Part shown: piece after piece, positions 1-7,962 of the stretch
Position numbering within the stretch: position 1 is the first letter of the stretch
Layout of the letters: each line of letters begins with the position of its first letter
NCBI GenBank assembly: GCA_022648685.1
Contig: JALCMW010000003.1
Location: 124,001 to 188,000, forward strand
Reading direction: 5' to 3'
DNA: 64,000 nucleotides
Source of the DNA: Bacteroidales bacterium
GTDB taxonomy: Bacteria; Bacteroidota; Bacteroidia; Bacteroidales; UBA932
Program-made: the position numbers and the translations under genes
Notes under the pieces: generated by a model
What the model saw: only the letters and a program-made list of their open reading frames with translations
What the model was told of the DNA's origin: nothing
Database searches by the model: none

Positions 1-110
1 TCGAGATTTGTCCGGAAACGCAATCTGTCTTTTTGAATCTTAATGTCGCGCATCTGCGCAATGAAACTGTTGAGTACCGAATCGGTCTCTCCAAGGTTGA
101 TGACTTTCAT
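1..110 (-). CDS. upp: Uracil phosphoribosyltransferase, N-terminal part (runs off the window)
   Basis: Only the first 36 codons are inside the window, starting with MKVINLGETDSVLN and continuing with a segment ending in RLRFRTNL. This N-terminus matches what I know of Bacteroidetes Upp proteins, which salvage uracil to UMP with PRPP in the cytoplasm. The PRPP-binding part of the gene lies outside the window, so the call rests on the amino-terminal segment alone. A good promoter lies just upstream, divergent from the GDSL lipoprotein gene. Confidence 0.7.
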   Translation of the reverse strand, partial: MKVINLGETDSVLNSFIAQMRDIKIQKDRLRFRTNL

Positions 111-137
111 AGATTGTTCGAAATAGTATTCGAAATA

Positions 138-169
138 CAAATATATTAATATTTTTCCGACTTAACCAA
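138..169 (-). promoter_or_regulatory. Bacteroidetes-type promoter for upp
   Basis: On the minus strand a -7 box TATATTTG (138-145) is preceded, 20 bases upstream, by TTGG (166-169), close to the TTTG -33 consensus. It sits about 28 bases before the upp start codon. Confidence 0.6.
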
Positions 170-209
170 TTTAACAGGCATAATAATTAGGATGGGAACA
201 AAAAAGTCA

Positions 210-217
210 TATATTTG
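210..217 (+). promoter_or_regulatory. -7 box upstream of the GDSL lipoprotein gene
   Basis: TATATTTG matches TAnnTTTG. No clear TTTG is seen at the -33 position, so strength is uncertain. It makes the upp/GDSL intergenic region a divergent promoter region. Confidence 0.45.
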
Positions 218-252
218 TATGCATTGTGGATTAACTATTCAAATAATAAATT

Positions 253-2604
253 ATGGCCAAATTATGTTTTCGTAACCGGATGGAAATTTTTTTCATTCTT
301 ATTCTGGTTGCGTCTTTTTTTATTTCCTGTTCACGGGAAAAATCGGTTGCAGGCGATAAGCTCTTTGCTGTGGGCACCGAATCTTTGACATTTGTAAAGA
401 GCGCTCTCACGGATACTGTCGTGCAGTGGTCTCCCGATGACGAACTGGGTGTCTGGGACGGAGTGTCTGAGAATCTGTTCAAAACTTCTTCCCGTGGTTC
501 CGTTTGCCAATTCGGAGGAAAGGCTTGCAGCTCCAATGAATATTATTTCATCTATCCTTTTGATTCTTCGGCTGTTTTTTCAGGCGGAGTGATAGATCTT
601 TCCCTCCCTTCCTCTCAAAAAGCTTCGGCCGGGACTTTTGACCCTTACGCCAATATTTCTGTCGGGAAAACATCCGGGACGGCCGTATTTATGAAAAACA
701 TAGCGGGATATGTGAAGATCAGGATCGTCAGGGATAATATTAAAGAAATAAGGCTGAGGGCCAATTCCTCCGCCGATTTGGCAGGGAAGATAGAGGTGTC
801 ATTCCAGCAGGACGGGAAGCTGTCTTATTCCGTTCTTGCAGGTGAAAAGGAAATATCGCTTGCAGGCAGTCCTTCCGGAACGAATGTCCTGGCCGCAGGT
901 ACTTATTATCTTGCCGTATTGCCCCAGACTCTCGCTGGAGGCTATGAGATGACTTTTACCGATAGCGAAGGCAACGAAACGTCAGTTTCCTCCAATGATG
1001 ATATTGCCATAGACAGGTCGATGGTTGCCGATCTTGGAAATGACGAAAAATTCATTGCTTATATACATGCTTCATGTGATGACAATGTCGTATCTTCAAA
1101 AGGGGACCGTGTTGAAATCAAAGTGGATGCAGCCGAGAACGGATGGAATTATTCGATGGCAAATTGCGATTGGCTTAAAGAAGTTTCTAGAGACGACGGA
1201 CACCTTGTCCTTGAAGTTACTAAAGATGATTTGGAGGCTGTCGATGATACAGCTTCGGTGGCGTTTGTGAACGGAATCAATCCGGACGTCAAAGACGGAG
1301 TCAAAATAATCCTCTCGTCCAGATTGCTTTTTGATGCCCGGTTCCAGCCCGACGGATCGGCGGTAGACGGCTCGAAAAACCATTATCCCATAGACAAAGT
1401 GGCAGGGGAATACTTTTTTACATATTACAATAAGACCGCCGGGAAATATGTAGCCAGATTTACACCTCCAAAGCCAGGCGGGGCAAGGGCGACAAGCTAT
1501 TTTAAATTCGATTATTCTTCGCTGGATGGTTTTCTGGATAAATTGGCTTCCGGACACACTATCGAATGCACATTTATGCTCGACCATTCGCTGAACGGTT
1601 CTTACAACAAGGAAATGAAGCCTTTCAGTTCCATGCAGAGCGGAGGAACCGGTTTCGTGATAGGCGAAACCGTCTATGGCAACCATATGTTTTTTCTGCC
1701 GAATACGGGAAGCTGGATATTTGCGGATTCCAAGATAGTTCCTGCATTGGGAGCGTATTATCATATGGTGGGGACTTATGACAAAGTCAATAGAAAAGCC
1801 AGGATTTATGTGAATGGAAATCTTGCCGGTGAATATTCTGCCGGTTCAGCCTTCAAGGCGCCTTCGACCGGCTCGCATTGGTTTTGCATAGGTGGTGATT
1901 CCCAGTCGTCCGGATGCGGAGAATCATGGAGGGGAGATGTCGTAACGGCCAGAATTTATGAAGGTGTGTTGGATGACAGCGATGTGGAAACTCTCTGGTC
2001 GGAAGAAAACAAAGGTTATCCCGGATCTTCCGTTACTTATGAAGCCGCTTTTTTCGGAGATTCGATAACAGAGAGATGGATAGGTTCCGGCAGGGGGGAT
2101 CCGGCATTTTTCATGGATAACAATTGGCTCAACAGGGGAATCAGCGGAGAAACCACTTCCGATATGTCTGCAAGGTTCTCATATGATTTGCTGCAGGTTG
2201 CTCCAAAGATAATGGTTTTTTGCGGCGGCACTAATGACATAGCGCAGAATGACGGCGTCTATGTCTCCAATAAAAGTATTCTTGCGAATATAGAATATAT
2301 GGCGGAACAGGCCGATGCCGGCGGGATCAAAGTCGTACTTTGTTCCCTTCTTCCGGCCAATGCTTATTACTGGAATACTTCAGTAGGCAATCCTTCCGAA
2401 AGGATAAAGTCCGTCAATGCTCTTATCAAGTCGTATGCGGAGAAAATGAATTTCACATATGTCGATTATTGGACGCCTCTGCATGATGATTCCGACGGGA
2501 TGCCAGCCAAATACAGCGATGACGGCGTACATCCTAACAAGGCTTGTTATACTGTCATGGAAGGTATAATAAAGCCTGTGATAAAACAATTGTCGGGCAA
2601 TTAG
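253..2604 (+). CDS. Multidomain lipoprotein: fimbrillin-like, BACON-like, LamG-like and GDSL/SGNH esterase domains
   Basis: The 783-residue product begins with a lipoprotein signal (hydrophobic stretch ending ASFFISC, lipid Cys about residue 26), so it should be membrane anchored outside the cytoplasm. ATG at 280 (MEIFFILI) is an alternative start with an equally good signal. Residues about 35-240 resemble the N-terminal part of fimbrillin-like Bacteroidetes proteins. Residues about 270-355 look like a BACON domain (CDWLKEV followed by an LxLEVTKD strand). Residues about 360-590 resemble a LamG/concanavalin-like fold. The C-terminal 190 residues are an SGNH hydrolase: GDSIT with Ser604, GGTND at 658-662 and DGVH with Asp757/His760. 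The catalytic triad is intact, so an acyl- or acetyl-ester hydrolase acting on a surface glycan is likely. The substrate is unknown. No SusC/SusD genes adjoin it. It converges with radC, one base apart. Confidence 0.75.
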   Translation: MAKLCFRNRMEIFFILILVASFFISCSREKSVAGDKLFAVGTESLTFVKSALTDTVVQWSPDDELGVWDGVSENLFKTSSRGSVCQFGGKACSSNEYYFIYPFDSSAVFSGGVIDLSLPSSQKASAGTFDPYANISVGKTSGTAVFMKNIAGYVKIRIVRDNIKEIRLRANSSADLAGKIEVSFQQDGKLSYSVLAGEKEISLAGSPSGTNVLAAGTYYLAVLPQTLAGGYEMTFTDSEGNETSVSSNDDIAIDRSMVADLGNDEKFIAYIHASCDDNVVSSKGDRVEIKVDAAENGWNYSMANCDWLKEVSRDDGHLVLEVTKDDLEAVDDTASVAFVNGINPDVKDGVKIILSSRLLFDARFQPDGSAVDGSKNHYPIDKVAGEYFFTYYNKTAGKYVARFTPPKPGGARATSYFKFDYSSLDGFLDKLASGHTIECTFMLDHSLNGSYNKEMKPFSSMQSGGTGFVIGETVYGNHMFFLPNTGSWIFADSKIVPALGAYYHMVGTYDKVNRKARIYVNGNLAGEYSAGSAFKAPSTGSHWFCIGGDSQSSGCGESWRGDVVTARIYEGVLDDSDVETLWSEENKGYPGSSVTYEAAFFGDSITERWIGSGRGDPAFFMDNNWLNRGISGETTSDMSARFSYDLLQVAPKIMVFCGGTNDIAQNDGVYVSNKSILANIEYMAEQADAGGIKVVLCSLLPANAYYWNTSVGNPSERIKSVNALIKSYAEKMNFTYVDYWTPLHDDSDGMPAKYSDDGVHPNKACYTVMEGIIKPVIKQLSGN

Positions 2605-2605
2605 T

Positions 2606-3295
2606 TCAGGATGCCGAATTTATAGAATTGTCGGCAAAGCTGAAATAGCAATCGTCGCATACTACGATATGATCCAATACGGATATCTCGAAGGGGCACA
2701 GGGCCCTTTTGAGATTTTCCGTCGTTTTTATGTCGGCTGTCCCGGGCTGCGGATTGCCGGAAGGATGATTATGTACCATTATTATTCCGCTGGCTTCCTT
2801 TTCAACTGCTTTCCTTACTATGATTCTGGAGTCTACTACCGTGGAACTCAGCCCTCCGGAACTTACCATCTCTTTTCCTATTATGAAGTTCGCCCTGTTG
2901 AGATATACGATCCAGAATTCTTCATGGTCCAGGCCTTTCATGACCGGAATCATTTTCCTGTAAATCATGTCCGAATTTGTTATGGATACCTTTTCTATGG
3001 AAGGTTTCTGTATAAAGTATCTTCTTCCCAATTCCATGGCTGCCAATATGGACAAGGCTTTTCCATGTCCTATACCTGTTATTACGCACATCCTTTCCAC
3101 AGACATTTTCGACAGAATCGTCAGATCGCCTCCGGCTTCCTTCATCAGATTCCTTGCAAGGTCCACTGCGTTTACTTTGCCTGTTCCGGATCGCAGCAGT
3201 ATGGCTATGAGTTCGGTATTGCTTAGGGCTGAAGCACCTTTTTCCTCCATCTTTTCGCGTGGCCTGTCATCTTTTTCAAGTTCTTTTATTTTCAT
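2606..3295 (-). CDS. radC: RadC family JAMM-domain protein
   Basis: A 229-residue protein starting MKIKELEKDDRPREK. I chose this start because RadC proteins normally begin here; the frame stays open ten codons upstream. The N-terminal helix-hairpin-helix part (TNTEL-like segment through GIGHGKALS) is followed by a JAMM/MPN metalloprotease-like domain with the HNHPSG motif. The usual JAMM spacing ends in Asp (GTAD), but the position normally Ser in HxHx7S is Gly. Despite its name, a direct DNA-repair role for RadC is disputed in the literature. The gene stands alone, convergent with the GDSL gene and downstream of a strong hairpin. Confidence 0.85.
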   Translation of the reverse strand: MKIKELEKDDRPREKMEEKGASALSNTELIAILLRSGTGKVNAVDLARNLMKEAGGDLTILSKMSVERMCVITGIGHGKALSILAAMELGRRYFIQKPSIEKVSITNSDMIYRKMIPVMKGLDHEEFWIVYLNRANFIIGKEMVSSGGLSSTVVDSRIIVRKAVEKEASGIIMVHNHPSGNPQPGTADIKTTENLKRALCPFEISVLDHIVVCDDCYFSFADNSINSAS

Positions 3296-3328
3296 CTGCT
3301 TATTTTTATGCTCCGAACATAGCATATC

Positions 3329-3379
3329 GAAACGTAAAAACCTTCAAGAAAAGAGATCCCTTGAAGGTTTTTACGTTTC
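3329..3379. terminator. Bidirectional hairpin between radC and the HAD phosphatase gene
   Basis: A perfect 20-bp inverted repeat (3329-3348 with 3360-3379) has an 11-base loop. The inner CCTTCAAG/CTTGAAGG stem is flanked by A5 and T5, so it reads as a rho-independent terminator on either strand. It would stop transcription from the phosphoesterase/HAD operon before radC. Confidence 0.7.
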
Positions 3380-3409
3380 TTATGATTATTTCCGTTTTTT
3401 TAAAATCCC

Positions 3410-4297
3410 TTATTTGCGGGATTCTATCAGAAGTTCTCCCAGTTCTTTTATATCCCTTACTATTATGTCGGGGGGAAAAAATTCGGGATCCGGATTTTCT
3501 TTTGCAGACTTTGCGACTTCCAGAGCGGTTTCAAAAGTCGTCTCTCCTGAAAGTACGAGGATACCCACAGCATTTGCGTTGTATGCCATTGCCGTATCTG
3601 TATATATCCGGTCGCCCACCATTGCTATTTCGTCGGGTTTCAGCCCTTGTTTTTTCATTATGCCGATAAGCATGGCCGGATCCGGTTTCCCCAGGACTTT
3701 GTCCGGTTTCCTTCCGGTGGCACATTCGATGCATTTCTGAATCGAGCCGCAATCTACAAGTATGGTTTTTTGATCTGTCGGGCAGACTTTGTCGGGATTG
3801 GTGGCGATATAAGGTATCCCTTGTGCAGCCCACCATGCTGCACGGCACAATCTTGAATATTCAAGAGTCATGTCGAAAGAAACGACCAAAACGTCCGGAA
3901 TATCTTCCGCGCTGTCGGTGCATGCTTCGAATCCTGATTTCTCAAATTGGCTTACCATGCTGGGCGTTCCAAGCATAAAAAGCTTCCTGGCCTGCGGATA
4001 TTGTTCTTTGATGTAGTCGATCGCTTCAAGGGAAGTCGTGTACATGTTGTCTTCTTCTGCTTTGATGCCTATCTTGTCAAGTTTGGTAATGTAGTCTGCA
4101 ACTGATTTCGTCGGATTGTTGGTCAGGAAAGAATAGCCGATTCCATTTCTTTTCATCGATGAAAGGAAATCAAGTGTGTATGGAAATATTTTGCTTCCCA
4201 TATATATCGTTCCGTCCATGTCCAGGGCCAGATGCTTTATTTTTCCGAGTTTATTTTTTATTTCCGGTGTAAGAGTCTTATTGTGATTTTCTTCCAT
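3410..4297 (-). CDS. HAD-IIA family sugar-phosphate phosphatase (NagD/AraL type)
   Basis: A 295-residue cytoplasmic HAD hydrolase. Motif I is DMDGT with nucleophile Asp26 and Asp28; the Ser/Thr of motif II lies in FLTNNPT; the C-terminal part has LGKPDP and motif III/IV MVGDRIYTD. The large cap inserted between motifs II and III is the HAD-IIA type. Members dephosphorylate small sugar phosphates, glycerol phosphate, 4-nitrophenyl phosphate or pyridoxal phosphate; the substrate cannot be read from sequence. The start lies three bases after the stop of the upstream phosphoesterase gene, so the two are one operon. Next to a divergent GDPD/GlpT operon, a role in clearing imported phosphorylated compounds is plausible. 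Confidence 0.85.
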   Translation of the reverse strand: MEENHNKTLTPEIKNKLGKIKHLALDMDGTIYMGSKIFPYTLDFLSSMKRNGIGYSFLTNNPTKSVADYITKLDKIGIKAEEDNMYTTSLEAIDYIKEQYPQARKLFMLGTPSMVSQFEKSGFEACTDSAEDIPDVLVVSFDMTLEYSRLCRAAWWAAQGIPYIATNPDKVCPTDQKTILVDCGSIQKCIECATGRKPDKVLGKPDPAMLIGIMKKQGLKPDEIAMVGDRIYTDTAMAYNANAVGILVLSGETTFETALEVAKSAKENPDPEFFPPDIIVRDIKELGELLIESRK

Positions 4298-4300
4298 TTT

Positions 4301-5497
4301 TTATTTTTTGTATTGTTTTGTCTTGAATTCGAGGGAATGCGTCTGTTTTCCGTCGGCATCGAACATGTTGAGCGTTATTTTATCGGCATTTACGTCGGTG
4401 ACCATGAGTTCCCTGTTCTTGTTGCATACCACGGGGAAATTTGCGTTTGTGGTTCCAGGCTTGTAATAACGGTATTTATGTATGTGGCCGCAAAGCATTA
4501 GGTCGATTCCCGCTTTGTTCAGAACGGGAACAAAGTATTCCGACACCATGAGATTGCCGTGCCAGCTTTTGGGATCGGGCTGTATGTGGCTGAACACTAT
4601 CCTTGTTTCAGCATTTCTGAAATCTTCGCTTTGTACCACCTTCTTCAACCATAATGCTTCTTCCTTGATATAAGGTTCTGTTATCATTATGTCCAGATTC
4701 CGTATGTCGCTGTCGGCTTTGTCTTCTCCGCTGTCCAGGACAATAAAGAAAAATTTCCCGTATTTGAAAGTGTAGTATGTCTTTCCTGTTCCGGTATCGA
4801 AATAATCCAGGTATTTTGTAGCATTGTTGCCCCTGTACTCGTGATTTCCTCTTGCCATGTAAAACGGCGTATCTGAAGCGAATAATTCCGCCGCCGAACG
4901 GAGATAATTTTTTATGATGTCGTTTCCTGTATTTATGGTGGAAGTCATATCTCCGTTAAATACGACGAAATCATATTTTCCTTTCGAATCTTTGAAAAGT
5001 CTTCTGAATACGGAGTCTCCTTCATGCATGTCGTTTACTACCGCAAAATGAAGTTTGTCATAATTGTGGGAAAGAGTTTTTACATACGTAGGGTATTTAT
5101 TCAGGTCCAGACCGTATCCTTCCGTGTAGATTATACTGGCTCTGTTGTTTTCCGAAAGCACGCCTTTCATCATTATCCGGTAGCGGTATTTGGTTCCCGG
5201 TTCAAGCCCGGCTACAGTTATTCTGTGGATCATTGTGACCGGCTTTCTTCCGTAACCTGTCAAATCGTAATATTTCGGTCTTTCGATATTATAAAAGTTC
5301 GTTCCGTCATCGGGTGCTATTTCCACCCACGAAACGGCAGGCATGTTCGTGGTCCACATAACCGTGAAACTAGAGTCCGTAACGTTCTGCAGGTATGGTT
5401 TGCAAACTTCTCTTACATGCTGGACTGTCTCTTGCGCGAAAGAAAAATGGGCTATCGCAAAAGATAATAAAAGACAAAGTATTCGTTTTGTTTTCAT
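4301..5497 (-). CDS. Secreted calcineurin-like metallophosphoesterase with N-terminal purple-acid-phosphatase/FN3-like domain
   Basis: A 398-residue protein with a Sec signal peptide (MKTKRILCLLLSFAIA, cleavage near SFAQE), so it works in the periplasm or outside. Residues about 30-125 form the beta-sandwich that precedes purple acid phosphatases (SFTVMWTT and the TKYRYRI strand). The catalytic metallophosphoesterase domain carries all five metal motifs in order: NDMHEGD, NGDMTS, RGNHEY, FSHIQPD and CGHIHK. It is the first gene of an operon with the HAD phosphatase. It should hydrolyse a phosphomono- or diester; the substrate is unknown. Confidence 0.85.
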   Translation of the reverse strand: MKTKRILCLLLSFAIAHFSFAQETVQHVREVCKPYLQNVTDSSFTVMWTTNMPAVSWVEIAPDDGTNFYNIERPKYYDLTGYGRKPVTMIHRITVAGLEPGTKYRYRIMMKGVLSENNRASIIYTEGYGLDLNKYPTYVKTLSHNYDKLHFAVVNDMHEGDSVFRRLFKDSKGKYDFVVFNGDMTSTINTGNDIIKNYLRSAAELFASDTPFYMARGNHEYRGNNATKYLDYFDTGTGKTYYTFKYGKFFFIVLDSGEDKADSDIRNLDIMITEPYIKEEALWLKKVVQSEDFRNAETRIVFSHIQPDPKSWHGNLMVSEYFVPVLNKAGIDLMLCGHIHKYRYYKPGTTNANFPVVCNKNRELMVTDVNADKITLNMFDADGKQTHSLEFKTKQYKK

Positions 5498-5578
5498 TAT
5501 GTTTTATTTTGTATCGTTTATTACCGTCATTATGTGCAAAAATAATCAATATTTTCCATATTTTCTTTCGTTTTTTAC

Positions 5579-5586
5579 TATATTTG
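5579..5586 (+). promoter_or_regulatory. -7 box of the GDPD-glpT-sulfatase operon
   Basis: TATATTTG lies 25 bases before the GDPD start codon. The -33 region is T-rich but has no exact TTTG. It is divergent from the phosphoesterase operon. Confidence 0.55.
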
Positions 5587-5610
5587 TAAAATTGTTGAAT
5601 GTAATAAGAA

Positions 5611-6519
5611 ATGAACACGAAATTAATGACTATTACTGCGATAGCTGCGTTTGTATTGTTCGCGGCCGGTTGCAGTACCGGAGGTGCCGGTTCTCCCGGC
5701 GGGACAAATTATTATTCCATTGAGAAACCTTCCGATATCAATTCTTTTTTCAAGTATGGAACCGGAGATATTATCGTAAGCGGCCACAGAGGCGGTAATT
5801 TCGTGGGTTATCCTGAAAATTGCACGGAGACTTTTGACAAGATTCTCGGAAAAATGACTACTTTTTTCGAAATAGATCCGAGGCTTACAAAAGACAGCGT
5901 AATGGTGCTGCTGCATGATGCCACTCTGGACAGGACAACTACCGGGAAAGGCAGACTTAGTGAACATACATATGCTGAAGTCAGCCGGTATTATCTCAAG
6001 GACCGCTGGGGAAATGTCACGAAGTTCAGAGTGCCGCGTGTCGAAGATGTAGTAAAATGGAGCGAAGGGAAAGTCATATTGAATTTCGACATGAAAGATG
6101 TTCCGAGGGAAAAGCTTGTTCCTCTGGTCGATAGTCTCGGCGGAGTAAATTGCATATATACGGTACATAATGCCGGGGATGCACAGACAGTTCTGGAATA
6201 CAATCCGGAAGCCCGTGTTTCAGCGTGGGTCAAGAATCTTGACGAACTCAAGGCTTACGAAGACGCAGGAATTACTTCCGGACATATGGTTGTTGCTTAT
6301 GTCGAAGCTTGCGCCATGGATTCGGATAAGAAAGCTCTTTATGAAGAACTTCATAAAATAGGCATACGTTGTATGGTCTCAACGGCCCCCGTACAGGACA
6401 GGGCTGCTTCGGAAAGCGAAAGGAATATATTGTTTAAGGCTACGGCCGCATCCGGACCTGATGTCATAGAGTCGGATTTTCCTACCGAGTTTATAGGAAT
6501 GGATGGAATTAGAAAATAA
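5611..6519 (+). CDS. Glycerophosphodiester phosphodiesterase family lipoprotein
   Basis: A 302-residue lipoprotein (lipobox FAAGC, lipid Cys about residue 21). The GDPD barrel shows the catalytic signature: GHRGG with His59/Arg60, PENC, the metal-binding FEIDPR (Glu87, Asp89) and LLHDATLDRTT with His102. Enzymes of this family cleave glycerophosphodiesters, such as deacylated phospholipids, to glycerol-3-phosphate plus an alcohol. As a lipoprotein it would act in the periplasm or at the cell surface. The next gene begins two bases after the stop and encodes a glycerol-phosphate-type importer, which fits release outside and import of glycerol-3-phosphate. Confidence 0.88.
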   Translation: MNTKLMTITAIAAFVLFAAGCSTGGAGSPGGTNYYSIEKPSDINSFFKYGTGDIIVSGHRGGNFVGYPENCTETFDKILGKMTTFFEIDPRLTKDSVMVLLHDATLDRTTTGKGRLSEHTYAEVSRYYLKDRWGNVTKFRVPRVEDVVKWSEGKVILNFDMKDVPREKLVPLVDSLGGVNCIYTVHNAGDAQTVLEYNPEARVSAWVKNLDELKAYEDAGITSGHMVVAYVEACAMDSDKKALYEELHKIGIRCMVSTAPVQDRAASESERNILFKATAASGPDVIESDFPTEFIGMDGIRK

Positions 6520-6521
6520 TC

Positions 6522-7931
6522 ATGGATCAGGCAACCAGAAAAAAATATGTTTACTGGGAGTGGAGGACGATCATCGTTTTGATGATAGGTTACGCTTTCT
6601 TTTATTTTGTCAGAAAGAATTTCAGCATAGCGATTCCCGCAATGGAGTCTACTTTGGGCTTCAGCAAGACCGAGTTGGGTATTTTCCTTACACTGAACGG
6701 AATAATCTATGGCTTGTCGCGTTTTGTAAACGGTATACTCGCCGACAGGTTCAGCCGCAGGAAACTCATGACTACTGGTCTGGTGCTTTCTTCGATTGTG
6801 AACTTTGCAATATGTTTCAGTCCCAAAATGAACGGATTTGTAAACGTATTGGATACTCAGGGAAAAGCCACCATGACGCTGGTATATATCATAGGATCCC
6901 TATGGCTGATGAATGGCTATTTCCAGGGAATGGGGGTTCCTCCCTGTCAAAGTCTTCTTGCCCGCTGGATAAAACCGTCCGAGCTTGCGACCAAGCAGTC
7001 GATCTGGAATGCATCTCATTCCATCGGTGCCGGATTGGTAGCTTTCCTGTGTAGTTTTCTTTTGAAACATTTTGGATATTCAGCCTGGCAGTTGTGTTTT
7101 GCTATTCCAGGTGCGATAGCTCTGGTAGGGTCTCTGGTTATATTTTTCGGTATAAAGGACAGTCCTTCTTCCGTGGGGCTTCCGGAAATAGAGGATCTGG
7201 ATAAAAAGAGTGGTGTTGCTGTTCCGGGCAAAGAGCATGAGGATGATGATTTAAAAGGGGCTGCTTTCAAAAAATTCGTAGGTAAGTTGGTGTTCGGCAA
7301 TCCGTATATATGGATTCTTGCCGTTTCCAATCTTTGCATTTATGTGATAAGGTTCACTCTTCTGGATTGGGGTACATCTTTCCTTACACAGTTCAAGGGA
7401 ATGAATATAGGTCTTGCCGGTTCTGTCGTAGGAGCTTCGGAAATAGTGGGAGGTATAGCCGGAATGCTTGTGGCCGGTTGGATTACTGACCGCTTTCTCA
7501 AAAGCAAAGCCCACAGGACATGCCTTATCAGTACAATAGCAGCTACTCTTTGCTTTGTTGTGGTATGGAAGATGCCTGCCGGGAATAATTTCATGATTAT
7601 CCTGTTTTTCATACTTACCAGTTTCTTCATATATTCTCCTCAGGCGCTTTTGGGGACATGTGCTTCCCAACAAGCTACGAAAAGGGCTGCGGCCACGGCT
7701 AACGGAATCCTCGGAATCTTCGGTTATGCGAGCACCTCTGTTTCCGGTATGCTTTTCGGTTTCCTTGCAAGCACGAAGATGGGCTGGGATGCTGTGTTCC
7801 TGGTTGCCGTCTGTTTCGGAATCGTAGGTTCGCTGGTCATTGCAGTCATGTGGAATGCCCCTGCAGACGGTTATGCCAAAGCTGAAAAAGTTCTGGCTGA
7901 AATCAAAAGCGAATCCCCGGATCTGCAATAG
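6522..7931 (+). CDS. glpT: Organophosphate:phosphate antiporter, GlpT-like (MFS)
   Basis: A 469-residue inner-membrane protein with about 12 predicted transmembrane segments. It belongs to the OPA family of the major facilitator superfamily, which exchanges glycerol-3-phosphate or hexose phosphate for inorganic phosphate. Residues matching the known substrate-binding positions of E. coli GlpT are present: Arg31 in FVRKNF, His166 in NASHSIGAG and Arg277 in YVIRFTLLDW. Together with the upstream GDPD gene this supports glycerol-3-phosphate as substrate, although UhpT-like specificity cannot be excluded. Second gene of a three-gene operon; the sulfatase follows after 31 bases. Confidence 0.87.
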   Translation: MDQATRKKYVYWEWRTIIVLMIGYAFFYFVRKNFSIAIPAMESTLGFSKTELGIFLTLNGIIYGLSRFVNGILADRFSRRKLMTTGLVLSSIVNFAICFSPKMNGFVNVLDTQGKATMTLVYIIGSLWLMNGYFQGMGVPPCQSLLARWIKPSELATKQSIWNASHSIGAGLVAFLCSFLLKHFGYSAWQLCFAIPGAIALVGSLVIFFGIKDSPSSVGLPEIEDLDKKSGVAVPGKEHEDDDLKGAAFKKFVGKLVFGNPYIWILAVSNLCIYVIRFTLLDWGTSFLTQFKGMNIGLAGSVVGASEIVGGIAGMLVAGWITDRFLKSKAHRTCLISTIAATLCFVVVWKMPAGNNFMIILFFILTSFFIYSPQALLGTCASQQATKRAAATANGILGIFGYASTSVSGMLFGFLASTKMGWDAVFLVAVCFGIVGSLVIAVMWNAPADGYAKAEKVLAEIKSESPDLQ

Positions 7932-7962
7932 GTGATGTTTTGTATTTTAACGTTGGAATAAA

